Assembly (NCBI RefSeq): GCF_016587375.1
Contig: NZ_BNJG01000001.1
Location: 1,426,001-1,490,000, forward strand
DNA length: 64,000 nucleotides
Direction: 5' to 3'
Origin: Ktedonobacter robiniae
Lineage (GTDB): Bacteria; Chloroflexota; Ktedonobacteria; Ktedonobacterales; Ktedonobacteraceae
This document shows, piece by piece, positions 54,479 through 64,000 of the stretch. The translations under genes were made by a program, and so were the position numbers. The notes beneath the pieces were generated by a model. It worked only from the letters and a program-made list of their open reading frames with translations, did no database searches and was not told the DNA's origin. The first letter of the stretch is position 1; each line of letters begins with the position of its first letter.

Positions 54479-55561
54479 ATGTATATTTCTCCTTCTTATG
54501 ACAAAAATATTGTGATTAGCACCAATCGACTCACCAAGGCTTTTGGAAATCTGGTGGCGGTCAATGATCTACACCTACAAGTCATGCGCGGAGATGTATT
54601 TGGCTTCCTGGGTCCCAATGGCTCAGGAAAGACCACAACCATTCGTATGCTGTTGGGCCTGATTCGCCCAACAGCCGGCAGGGCGATCATTTTTGGGATG
54701 GATAACGCGCACCAACTGCCCCATATTCTGCAACGTGTAGGGGCGATTGTAGAGACGCCAGTATTCTACCCTTATCTCTCTGGACTCGATAACTTGCGCG
54801 TTGTAGCGGCAACCTCGGGCATGATGTCCGGGAAATCCAATGATCGCCGCCTGGCCGAGGTGCTTGAAATAGTTGAGTTGCGCTCCTACCAGAAGTTAAA
54901 CTTCCGCCAGTATTCGCTTGGCATGAAACAGCGCCTGGGCATCGCCGCTTCGCTCCTGACCGATCCAGAGCTAGTCCTACTCGACGAACCAACCAACGGC
55001 CTGGATCCAACCGGTATGATTGAGATTCGCAAGTTAATCAAGCGCCTCTCAGAGTTAGGTAAGACCATTTTCCTCTCCAGCCATCTGCTCCACGAGGTCC
55101 AACAGGTCTGTAACCGCGTTGCGATCATGCAAAAAGGGAACTTACTCAAGCAGGGTGAAGTCGCCACTCTGCTCCAGACAAGCGAGATGATTGAAGTTCG
55201 ACTAAATACGCCACAAGAAAGCGAGCGCGCCCTCGCTATCATACAGCAGCACCAGGAACACGCATCCACCTGGCTGCACGGAGTAAAGCTGGAGAACAAG
55301 CGGGACATGCAGCCAGTACTCCTCATCGAGGCGCCCATCACCCACTCATCCGAGGTCAATGCCCTGCTTGCGCACAATGACATCTTTGCCGCAGAGATCC
55401 GCCCACGCGAGGGGAACCTGGAGGATGTCTTCCTCGAAGTTACCACGGGTGGAGCAGGCAGCCATACTGGCATGGAGGCACTGGCAGAGCATCTTGCGCA
55501 CGCAGATGTCACCATACACGAAGGTAACCAGGTCCTGGAAGGGGAGGAAAAACATGGATAG
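54479..55561 (+). CDS. ABC transporter ATP-binding protein (BcrA-like)
   Basis: A 360-residue ATPase of an exporter. Walker A GPNGSGKTT, signature YSLGMKQRLGIA, Walker B LVLLDEPTNGLD and the switch histidine in LSSHLLHE are in order. The C-terminal 120 residues form the accessory domain seen in DUF4162-containing exporters. The ATG at 54479 has GAGGGAGC nine bases upstream; a frame from 54434 is less likely. Its 3' end overlaps the permease gene by eight bases. Confidence 0.92.
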   Translation: MYISPSYDKNIVISTNRLTKAFGNLVAVNDLHLQVMRGDVFGFLGPNGSGKTTTIRMLLGLIRPTAGRAIIFGMDNAHQLPHILQRVGAIVETPVFYPYLSGLDNLRVVAATSGMMSGKSNDRRLAEVLEIVELRSYQKLNFRQYSLGMKQRLGIAASLLTDPELVLLDEPTNGLDPTGMIEIRKLIKRLSELGKTIFLSSHLLHEVQQVCNRVAIMQKGNLLKQGEVATLLQTSEMIEVRLNTPQESERALAIIQQHQEHASTWLHGVKLENKRDMQPVLLIEAPITHSSEVNALLAHNDIFAAEIRPREGNLEDVFLEVTTGGAGSHTGMEALAEHLAHADVTIHEGNQVLEGEEKHG

Positions 55562-56633
55562 CCAGGCCCAGCATGAACATCAAGCCAGCATTGCGACTTC
55601 CTCGCAGACCCCACCACGGCGTGACACTGTTGTCATGGGACGTCAAGACTACCTGAGTGTGATTATACGTCTGACCGGCGTAGAACTCTACAAGCTCCGC
55701 CGGCGTGGAATGTCTAAAGTGCTCCTCATTGTAGGCATGCTTTTGATGGTACTCTCTTTCGTGGGTATCGCCTTACCTGCACTCTTTCTGGCTGGCACCC
55801 CAGCGCGCAACTGGCTTCCCCCTCACTGCACAACTCACGGGCAACTCAAGCCACCATATTGTCTCGACCACCCGGCAAACACGCAGGATCTAGCACGCGC
55901 CGAGGCTCAGAAGCAAGCACAATTGCAACAATATAACGGTGTGTTGGGTCTGCCTGATGCGATAAACACCATCACGCAACTTATACAATTTGGTGGGCTT
56001 ATCCTCATCGTCATACTCGCTGGTACAATTGTGGGTGGCGAGTATAACGTGGGCACGATACGCCTGATTTATACACGTGGTCCGACACGCGCCCAATTTT
56101 TGTGCGCCAAGGTAGGAGCGATCCTTTTCTCAAGCATACTAGGTTTTCTCTTGCTCTTTCTGGCGGGCCTGATCAGTAGTACCATCCTGAATCTTGTCAT
56201 TGGAAACGCCACAAACCTGGACTTTGTGGATGCGACCTGGGCCTGGCACTTCCTGCTCTATCTCCTGGCTCAGATCCTAAATCTTTTCTGGTATGGTATA
56301 CTCGCCCTGACCCTGGCAACTATAGGGCGCAACTCGGCAGCTGGAGTCTCAGGAGCCCTTGTCTGGTGGGTGCTGGAGAATATTCTAAAAGGAACACTCC
56401 TGTTAAGCGCCCCCCTTTTCCAGAATATTATTGGCGACATTCTCCGCCAGCTTCCCGATCTCTTTATCAGCAATAACCTGGAGGCTTTGATACTAAATCA
56501 GGCGGCATACGTGTTTAGCTTGCAGACCGCCCAATTGAGCAATCTCCATGCCCTCCTCGTTATCGCCACCTACCTGATACTTTTCCTGGGCATCTCCTGG
56601 TGGTTTAATCGACAACGTGAGATTACGAACTAG
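55554..56633 (+). CDS. ABC-2 type permease
   Basis: A 359-residue membrane partner of the preceding ATPase. A polar N-terminal 45 residues precede RLTGVELYKLRRRGMSKVLLIVGMLLMVLSFVGIA, the first helix. A loop of about 75 residues with three cysteines in PPHCTTHGQLKPPYCLDHP is outside. Five more helices follow, and GEYNVGTIRLIYTRGPTRAQFLCAK is the cytoplasmic signature of this family. GGGGAGG lies just before the start, inside the ATPase gene. Substrate unknown; the Cys pair in the loop could form a disulphide. Confidence 0.9.
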   Translation: MDSQAQHEHQASIATSSQTPPRRDTVVMGRQDYLSVIIRLTGVELYKLRRRGMSKVLLIVGMLLMVLSFVGIALPALFLAGTPARNWLPPHCTTHGQLKPPYCLDHPANTQDLARAEAQKQAQLQQYNGVLGLPDAINTITQLIQFGGLILIVILAGTIVGGEYNVGTIRLIYTRGPTRAQFLCAKVGAILFSSILGFLLLFLAGLISSTILNLVIGNATNLDFVDATWAWHFLLYLLAQILNLFWYGILALTLATIGRNSAAGVSGALVWWVLENILKGTLLLSAPLFQNIIGDILRQLPDLFISNNLEALILNQAAYVFSLQTAQLSNLHALLVIATYLILFLGISWWFNRQREITN

Positions 56634-56638
56634 AGAGT

Positions 56639-56714
56639 CATACCGCCTACGGCGGTATGGGGATAGGACGCAGAGGGGCTGACGCCTCTCTGCACTCCCC
56701 ACTTTTTCCTTTTA
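56639..56714. repeat. family D repeat, copy D2
   Basis: CATACCGCC-TAC-GGCGGTATG forms one hairpin and GCAGAGGGGC/GCCTCTCTGC a second, ended by ACTCCCCACTTTTTCCTTTT. It begins five bases after the permease stop and looks like a working terminator. Confidence 0.8.
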
Positions 56715-56737
56715 TAGAGCGCTAGAGTGATGGTAGC

Positions 56738-57988
56738 ATGTTAGACACACAAGTTGTAAAAGAATACGCCTACGAGCTGGGCTTTGACACCGTCCGCATC
56801 ACCACGGCAGAAGCCTTTACCGAGGCCAAAGGGATTATTAGAGAGCGCATCAGCCGGGGCTTGATGGATGGATTGCCCTGGTATACCAGCGAGCGCGCAG
56901 ATGTCTCGTGCCACCCGAATGCGCTTCTTCCCGAGGCCCAATCGATAATTTCCCTGGGTATGACCTACCTGACAGCGCAGCCAGGAAACGAAGAGGGAGA
57001 GGGACCACGTGGGCGTATCGCGCGATACGCCTGGGGCGATGACTATCACGACATCATTAAGTCAAAGCTACAGCGGTTTGCCGAGTGGCTGAGGGATTAT
57101 ACGCGCAGCGAGTTGGGGAGCGAGGCCGAAGCTCGGCTCTTCGTCGACACGGGTCGCATGGTAGATCGCGCTGTGGCCCAACGCGCAGGACTGGGCTGGT
57201 ATGGAAAAAACACCAATATTCTGACGCATGGCTGGGGATCATGGCTCTTTCTGGCCGAGATCGTAACGAATGTTCCTCTCGAGCCGGATGAACCACTCAA
57301 AGCCAATTGTGGACATTGTGAGATATGCCTGCATGCCTGCCCGACAGGAGCGCTCACCAACCCCTATGAACTTGATAATCGGCTCTGTATCTCTTTCTTG
57401 ACCATCGAGTTGCGCGGTAGCATTCCTCTTGAACTCCGCCCATTGATAGGAAACTATATCTTCGGCTGCGACATCTGTCAGGAGGTCTGTCCCGTCAACA
57501 AGGTCGCGGAACGTCGCCTGGGTCTACGCGATCAGCAAGGACGACCTCAATTTGTGGCCCTGGAGGCCGTCAATCGCCGCAGCACAGAGCGCCAGGCAAC
57601 CTTCCAGCCTCACCAGGAATTTCTGAAACGACCAGCCGTGGGCAGTGAACCGGAACTTATACCACTTCTAGCCCTAAGTGAAGAGGAGTTCCGTGAACGC
57701 TTCCGGCGTAGTCCCATTAAGCGTACCAAGCGTCAGGGGTTGCTGCGCAACGTCTGTGTCGCCCTGGGCAATAGTGGCAATCAAGGAGCTGTGCCCGCCC
57801 TTATCGGCGCATTGCACGACCAGGAGGCGTTGGTCCGTGGGCACGCGGCATGGGCCCTGGGCAGGCTCCAGGGACAGGAGGCATACCAGGCGCTACAGGC
57901 AGCCTTAATGAGTGAAGAGGATACCGAAGTTCAGCAAGAGATTCACTGCGCGCTTGCCATGTTTACAGAAGAGGAGGCGAATAATTAA
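56738..57988 (+). CDS. queG: epoxyqueuosine reductase QueG
   Basis: A 416-residue cobalamin- and 4Fe-4S-dependent enzyme that makes queuosine in tRNA from epoxyqueuosine. It has the QueG stretch VDTGRMVDRAVAQRAGLGWYGKNTNI with the catalytic Asp, and two cluster sites, CGHCEICLHACPTGA near residue 190 and CDICQEVCP near 244. A C-terminal HEAT-like segment (ALGNSGNQGAVPALIGALHDQEALVRGHAAWALGRL) is that found in longer QueG proteins. The ribosome site is weak (GTGATGG). No other queuosine gene is in the window. Confidence 0.95.
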   Translation: MLDTQVVKEYAYELGFDTVRITTAEAFTEAKGIIRERISRGLMDGLPWYTSERADVSCHPNALLPEAQSIISLGMTYLTAQPGNEEGEGPRGRIARYAWGDDYHDIIKSKLQRFAEWLRDYTRSELGSEAEARLFVDTGRMVDRAVAQRAGLGWYGKNTNILTHGWGSWLFLAEIVTNVPLEPDEPLKANCGHCEICLHACPTGALTNPYELDNRLCISFLTIELRGSIPLELRPLIGNYIFGCDICQEVCPVNKVAERRLGLRDQQGRPQFVALEAVNRRSTERQATFQPHQEFLKRPAVGSEPELIPLLALSEEEFRERFRRSPIKRTKRQGLLRNVCVALGNSGNQGAVPALIGALHDQEALVRGHAAWALGRLQGQEAYQALQAALMSEEDTEVQQEIHCALAMFTEEEANN

Positions 57989-57998
57989 TTGTGTTGTT

Positions 57999-58068
57999 GT
58001 GTGCTACTTACGTACGCTCCCCAGCAGAGTGCGAATACCCTGCGTAGGCGCGTACGTAAGTAGCACAC
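57999..58068. repeat. inverted repeat between queG and 23S rRNA
   Basis: GTGTGCTACTTACGTACGC and its exact complement are 32 bases apart. The arm core GCTACTT-x-CGTACGC is shared with the 62-bp palindrome at 9611-9672. It may end queG transcripts. Confidence 0.75.
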
Positions 58069-58080
58069 TTCACCTTGCCA

Positions 58081-58122
58081 AAAACAAAAAGGCCGTAGTT
58101 ATGTACTTCCCATAACAACGGC
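58081..58122 (-). terminator. terminator of the 23S rRNA unit
   Basis: On the minus strand GCCGTTGTTATG and CATAACTACGGC pair (one mismatch) across GGAAGTA, followed by CTTTTTGTTTTT. This is a classical intrinsic terminator placed about 20 bases beyond the processing stem. Confidence 0.88.
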
Positions 58123-58144
58123 TATTTGTCTGTACACATCACAC

Positions 58145-58187
58145 TAAAGAATTCATAGTTACCTCAATTTTGCTGAGCCACGCTGGC
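58145..58187 (-). other. 3' strand of the pre-23S processing stem
   Basis: On the transcript this reads GCCAGCGTGGCTCAGCAAAA and on to ATTCTTTA. It is complementary, with few mismatches and one small bulge, to the 5' flank at 61373-61418. Such long flanking stems are RNase III substrates in pre-23S rRNA. Confidence 0.85.
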
Positions 58188-58298
58188 CTGCTCACGCTCC
58201 CCGTGCCGCGATGTCCTCTCGCTCGTGCTCAGGTCCGATCTCAGACCGCTCTCACTCACACCACAAGGGCTCACCACATACGCGAAGAAACAGAATGG

Positions 58299-61263
<2,965 letters not shown>

Positions 61264-61372
61264 CTGCCTTGTCTGCTTCTTCTTGTGTTAACCCTTGTTG
61301 TATGGGATCTCGGTCTTCGTTCTTCACTGTCACGAGCTTCGAATGACTCACGTCACGGTTGAGCATTTGCAT

Positions 61373-61418
61373 GCCAACGTGCTCGCTCAGCAAAATTGAA
61401 GTAACTATGTATTCTTTA
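61373..61418 (-). other. 5' strand of the pre-23S processing stem
   Basis: On the transcript it reads TAAAGAATACATAGTTACTT and continues to GTTGGC. It pairs with 58145-58187 over more than 40 positions, closing a loop that holds the whole mature 23S. Confidence 0.85.
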
Positions 61419-61467
61419 GTTGTTAAGTGTACAATCTTGTTTTCACCTCGCTTCGCGCGGTGCCTGC

Positions 61468-61498
61468 ATAATATGCCACATCCATGGAAACTTGTCAA
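61468..61498 (-). promoter_or_regulatory. promoter of the 23S rRNA unit
   Basis: On the minus strand a consensus TTGACA (61493-61498) and TATTAT (61468-61473) are separated by 19 bp, slightly long. The sequence right after the -10 is GC-rich (GCAGGCACCGCGCG), as in rRNA promoters under stringent control. It lies about 50 bp upstream of the processing stem. Confidence 0.7.
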
Positions 61499-61861
61499 CA
61501 CTTTTTCGCGGCAATTTTTTGCAAGCTGGAAAAATTGCTCCTTCCGAGGGATCTAGAGGCAGATCTCCATCCTCTGTCCTAACTTATGCTAAGGTACTTC
61601 AGTAAACTATCCAGCATCAGCAGGCTCTACAAGGGGAAGGACAATAAAGATAGAAATAAATGCATTTATCGTTGTCTTTTTACATAAAACCATAAAACGG
61701 TGAACTTGACGTGCCATGTACGTAATGATAAAATATTCGGAGTGTGGTATCGAGTAGGAATACTGTCAAATCACCAAGCGAAAAGCAACGGTGCTTTGCG
61801 GTTCGACAAAGCAGTCTACAGACTTTCACGAAACAGTCTCCGACTATTTAGGGAGGTTTCA

Positions 61862-62152
61862 ATGCCGGCCACAATCAGTTATGCGAACATTTTGCATGCT
61901 GTCGGTCAGGTTCTGGATCAGATCGGCGCGAAGAGCATCGCAATCCATGAAGAAGAGGATGGCCTTGTTGTAGAAGGATTTAATAGCGACGGCCAGCTTC
62001 TAGTACAAATGCATTATGATATCGCGAGTTTGTATGAACTACTAAAAGCGCAAGCAGGACAGCCAGCTGCGGCAAACACCCCAGTTGATGATGGTGTGCT
62101 CCATCGCTTCCTGGCGCAGTATGATCGAGAATTGGTAGGGTCCGTTCTATAA
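61862..62152 (+). CDS. small conserved-looking protein of unknown function
   Basis: A 96-residue soluble protein, MPATISYANILHAVGQVLDQ at the N-terminus, then a strand-rich part SIAIHEEEDGLVVEGFNSDG and a helical C-terminus. It is acidic, with no signal peptide or membrane segment. GGGAGG seven bases upstream fixes the start; the frame is open 54 codons further but without a ribosome site. I do not recognise a family. It lies between the 23S promoter and a convergent HxlR regulator. Confidence 0.65.
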   Translation: MPATISYANILHAVGQVLDQIGAKSIAIHEEEDGLVVEGFNSDGQLLVQMHYDIASLYELLKAQAGQPAAANTPVDDGVLHRFLAQYDRELVGSVL

Positions 62153-62243
62153 CGCTACTCATTAAGTATGGCATTTGCATCAAGGAACCGGGGTGTTCTC
62201 GGTTCCTCTCTCATTTTAAGCAGGGAAACGGGTGGAAAGTGTA

Positions 62244-62597
62244 TTATCCTCTTTCAGAGGCAGGTTTATCCTGGCACAACCAGCGTTTTCCGTAACTACG
62301 CATACAATCAATAACGGAAACAAGATCCTGCCCTTTCTCAGTTAGAGAGTATTCCACACGAGGGGGAACTTCGGCATAGGTTTGTCGTATGACGATCCCC
62401 TCCTCTTCTAACGAGCGCAGCCGTTCAGAAAGCGTTTTGGGGCTAATGCCACAAAGGGATCGCTCCAGTTGATGAAAACGCTTCAGGCCAGAGGCCAGAT
62501 CGCGTATGATTAGCAAGGTCCATTTACCGCTAATAATCGCAGCGGTACGGGCCACTGGGCAAACGGCATCATCAAGGTGGTTTTTTGTTAGCTCCAT
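62244..62597 (-). CDS. HxlR-family transcriptional regulator
   Basis: A 117-residue winged-helix regulator. The pattern CPVARTAAIISGKWTLLIIRDLASGLKRFHQLERSLCGISPKTLSERLRSLEEEGIVIRQTY is typical of HxlR, including the N-terminal cysteine that senses redox or electrophiles in some members and the PPRVEYSLTEKG wing. It is divergent from the NYN-domain gene; three separate palindromes lie between them. Confidence 0.92.
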   Translation of the reverse strand: MELTKNHLDDAVCPVARTAAIISGKWTLLIIRDLASGLKRFHQLERSLCGISPKTLSERLRSLEEEGIVIRQTYAEVPPRVEYSLTEKGQDLVSVIDCMRSYGKRWLCQDKPASERG

Positions 62598-62623
62598 GAC
62601 TTTATACTCTTTGTAAACAGTCC

Positions 62624-62698
62624 TTTCTTAACTTAAGAAATATACCATAGGATGGTACGCTAAGTAAAGCGTAGGCCTCTCGACTTTACTAATAAAGT
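62624..62698. promoter_or_regulatory. three palindromes in the HxlR-NYN divergent region
   Basis: TTTCTTAA-C-TTAAGAAA at 62624-62640, TACCAT-AGG-ATGGTA at 62643-62657, and ACTTTA-CTAA-TAAAGT at 62683-62698. All three are perfect in their arms. HxlR proteins bind palindromes, so one or more is probably the autoregulatory operator. Confidence 0.6.
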
Positions 62699-62799
62699 AT
62701 GATATGCTCATAGTATTAGGGTTACTGTAAGGTTATCCGAGCACCTGAACAATCATAAATCTTGGCCTGCGCGGTTTCTCCCAACGAGAGGAGAAGGTT

Positions 62800-64000
62800 G
62801 TGCCCGAAGATATTGCTTTATTCATTGACTTTGAGAACATACGTTACAGTATGCTAAATATTCAACGACGAGAACCCGATCCACAAGAGTTGATCGCGGT
62901 GGCTCGTCGCTATGGAACAGTAATGGTTGCTCGCGCTTATGCGGATTGGTCACGTCAACCCGAGCCCTTCAAAGGTAGCTTGACGGCTGCAATGATTGAT
63001 CGTGTTGATTGCCCAGCCAAACAACGTGACCGCATACGCATGGGGACAATCCACTATGCCTCCAATACTCCAACCGGCCCCCTTGGTGCGCAGAGCTATG
63101 TCGCAGAACAGAATACAGGCTCTTTCCCGCGCCCATGGCCTAGTGGAATGTCAGCCAGTTCAGGTTCGCTTCCAGCCATTCAGCCACAACAAGGGCTAAA
63201 CCAGGGATGGCCAGACGAGACAGACGATGCGCTTTCTCCAGCCAGAGATGAGATGGAGGAGGAGAACTTCGACGAAGAACGCATCCCCGATGATGATTAT
63301 TCAACGGATTATCAGAATCGCGAGGCGTTCCGCTCCTCATCCTATCAACAACGCTCATATGATCAGACACCTCAACCAGCCGGGACGTCTCTGGCCCCAA
63401 GCAACACAGGTCCCTTAGGATATTCCACTATTCATACCGGAAACACTGGTCATATGCCCGCCGTGAACTCCGGAAACAGCACGATTGTGCAAAGTACTGT
63501 GGTACAGAGCACCGTCGATCTGAACATGCTGATGGATATTATTGAGACCGTCTTTGATCGACCTACCATTTCAACCTTTGTTTTAATGACAGGCGATAAA
63601 GATTTCACGCGTATCAGTGCTCGCCTAAAGCTACGTTTGAACAAAAATGTTATTGTTGTCGGTATTCCAGGAACCGTCAGCCGAGATCTAATAAGCAGCG
63701 CAAACCAGTTTGTTCCCCTGGTGCCAGGAGGACTCACATCCAATGGCGTGTCAGGTAATACTGGCTCATTACCCATTCCCAGTGCTCCATATTCAAGCGG
63801 TAATACAGGATCTATGCCCGCCGTAAACTATCCTGGAAACGCCCAGTATCCTCAGGCACCCTATGGCGCTCCCACTATGGATGTGCTTGATCCTTTGTTC
63901 ATCCAGTTCCTCGATTATATCGACCGCAACTGGTCATGGCGTACAATTATTGGCGTCTCTAACTTCATTGGTGATCCAGTCAACCCAAAGAATCGTTTCC
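62800..64000 (+). CDS. NYN-domain protein, partial, with an internal insertion
   Basis: The frame runs off the window after 400 codons. It starts at GTG with GAGGAG seven bases upstream. Residues 5-15 (IALFIDFENIR) hold the first acidic residue of a NYN (PIN-like) RNase fold. After about residue 88 comes a 150-residue low-complexity stretch, Gln/Ser/acidic, with GNTGHMPAVN. The NYN fold then resumes: STVDLNMLMDIIETVF near 238 and FVLMTGDKDFTRISARLKLR near 260-278, carrying the remaining acidic residues. A further Pro/Gly-rich linker with GNTGSMPAVN leads to DVLDPLFIQFLDYIDRNWSW, the start of another domain, possibly winged-helix. Relatives include LabA/DUF88 proteins. RNA cleavage is an inference. 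Confidence 0.8.
   Translation, partial: MPEDIALFIDFENIRYSMLNIQRREPDPQELIAVARRYGTVMVARAYADWSRQPEPFKGSLTAAMIDRVDCPAKQRDRIRMGTIHYASNTPTGPLGAQSYVAEQNTGSFPRPWPSGMSASSGSLPAIQPQQGLNQGWPDETDDALSPARDEMEEENFDEERIPDDDYSTDYQNREAFRSSSYQQRSYDQTPQPAGTSLAPSNTGPLGYSTIHTGNTGHMPAVNSGNSTIVQSTVVQSTVDLNMLMDIIETVFDRPTISTFVLMTGDKDFTRISARLKLRLNKNVIVVGIPGTVSRDLISSANQFVPLVPGGLTSNGVSGNTGSLPIPSAPYSSGNTGSMPAVNYPGNAQYPQAPYGAPTMDVLDPLFIQFLDYIDRNWSWRTIIGVSNFIGDPVNPKNRF

Larger units (their letters stand above)
61264..61861. other. 23S leader and divergent promoter region
   Basis: The first 150 bases are the 23S precursor leader. The promoter lies at 61468-61498 on the minus strand. From 61560 to 61850 no gene is seen; the GGGAGG site of the next gene is at its end. 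Confidence 0.6.

Noticed and set aside
58192..58298. Possible 5S rRNA next to the 23S gene
   Set aside because: The expected 5S text, such as a reverse complement of CCGAACTCAGAAGTGAAA, is absent; the stretch lies inside the processing stem and is 23S trailer.
61700..61861. 54-codon N-terminal extension of the small protein
   Set aside because: No ribosome site at 61700, whereas GGGAGG stands just before 61862, and the extension lacks conserved character.

Overview
The window looks like chromosomal DNA from a Ktedonobacteria-like member of the Chloroflexota. This is an inference from gene content and layout, not from a database match. Supporting signs are a STAND-type XRE/NB-ARC/TPR regulator, tandem proline-rich Yip1 membrane proteins, a MurF-Alr fusion, a class A PBP with a long Pro/Gln-rich cytoplasmic tail, a stand-alone 23S rRNA gene, and intergenic spaces full of dispersed hairpin repeats. 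Coding density is high and most genes are housekeeping or metabolic. No prophage, CRISPR array, tRNA or complete insertion sequence was found.

Layout. 0.3-7.1 kb: STAND regulator, secreted DUF2690 protein with a broken relative behind it, class A PBP. 8-17.3 kb (+ strand): membrane-anchored MA-like peptidase, dprA, murF-alr fusion, lipid kinase, bacterial dynamin. 17.4-30.0 kb (- strand): amino-acid permease, SDR, Gfo/Idh/MocA oxidoreductase, the four genes of a 2-oxoacid dehydrogenase complex (E1alpha-E1beta-E2-E3 in transcription order), then leuD, leuC, leuA. 30.5-32.5 kb: two Yip1 paralogues. 32.7-40.6 kb: FAD monooxygenase, TetR-controlled ABC-2 exporter, IS630 remnant, luciferase-like oxidoreductase with a divergent Lrp regulator, NmrA-like protein facing a decayed TetR gene. 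40.8-57.9 kb: M42 aminopeptidase, small XRE protein, peptide-binding lipoprotein, ECF sigma/anti-sigma pair, DUF1028 protein, kptA/NUDIX divergent pair, FAD/Fe-S oxidoreductase, hutU, a membrane protein, a second ABC-2 exporter, queG. 58.1-61.5 kb: a 23S rRNA transcription unit on the - strand with its own promoter, a long processing stem and a terminator, and no 16S or 5S beside it. 61.9-64 kb: small conserved protein, HxlR regulator, and a partial NYN-domain protein running off the end.

Functional links. LeuA consumes acetyl-CoA, which the neighbouring dehydrogenase would supply if it is a pyruvate dehydrogenase. PBP and MurF-Alr serve peptidoglycan. The ECF sigma and its membrane anti-sigma overlap and form one signalling unit. 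TetR and its ABC exporter share candidate palindromic operators. KptA and the NUDIX protein could act on related ADP-ribose compounds.

The most unusual feature is the intergenic DNA. At least four families of hairpin elements recur, and in several the arms differ in sequence between copies while staying complementary. A separate set of long, nearly perfect palindromes has unrelated arms at each site, and four of them carry the same short GC hairpin on one side. Several reading frames run open through these elements, so naive start calls extend into repeats. I corrected those starts using ribosome binding sites.
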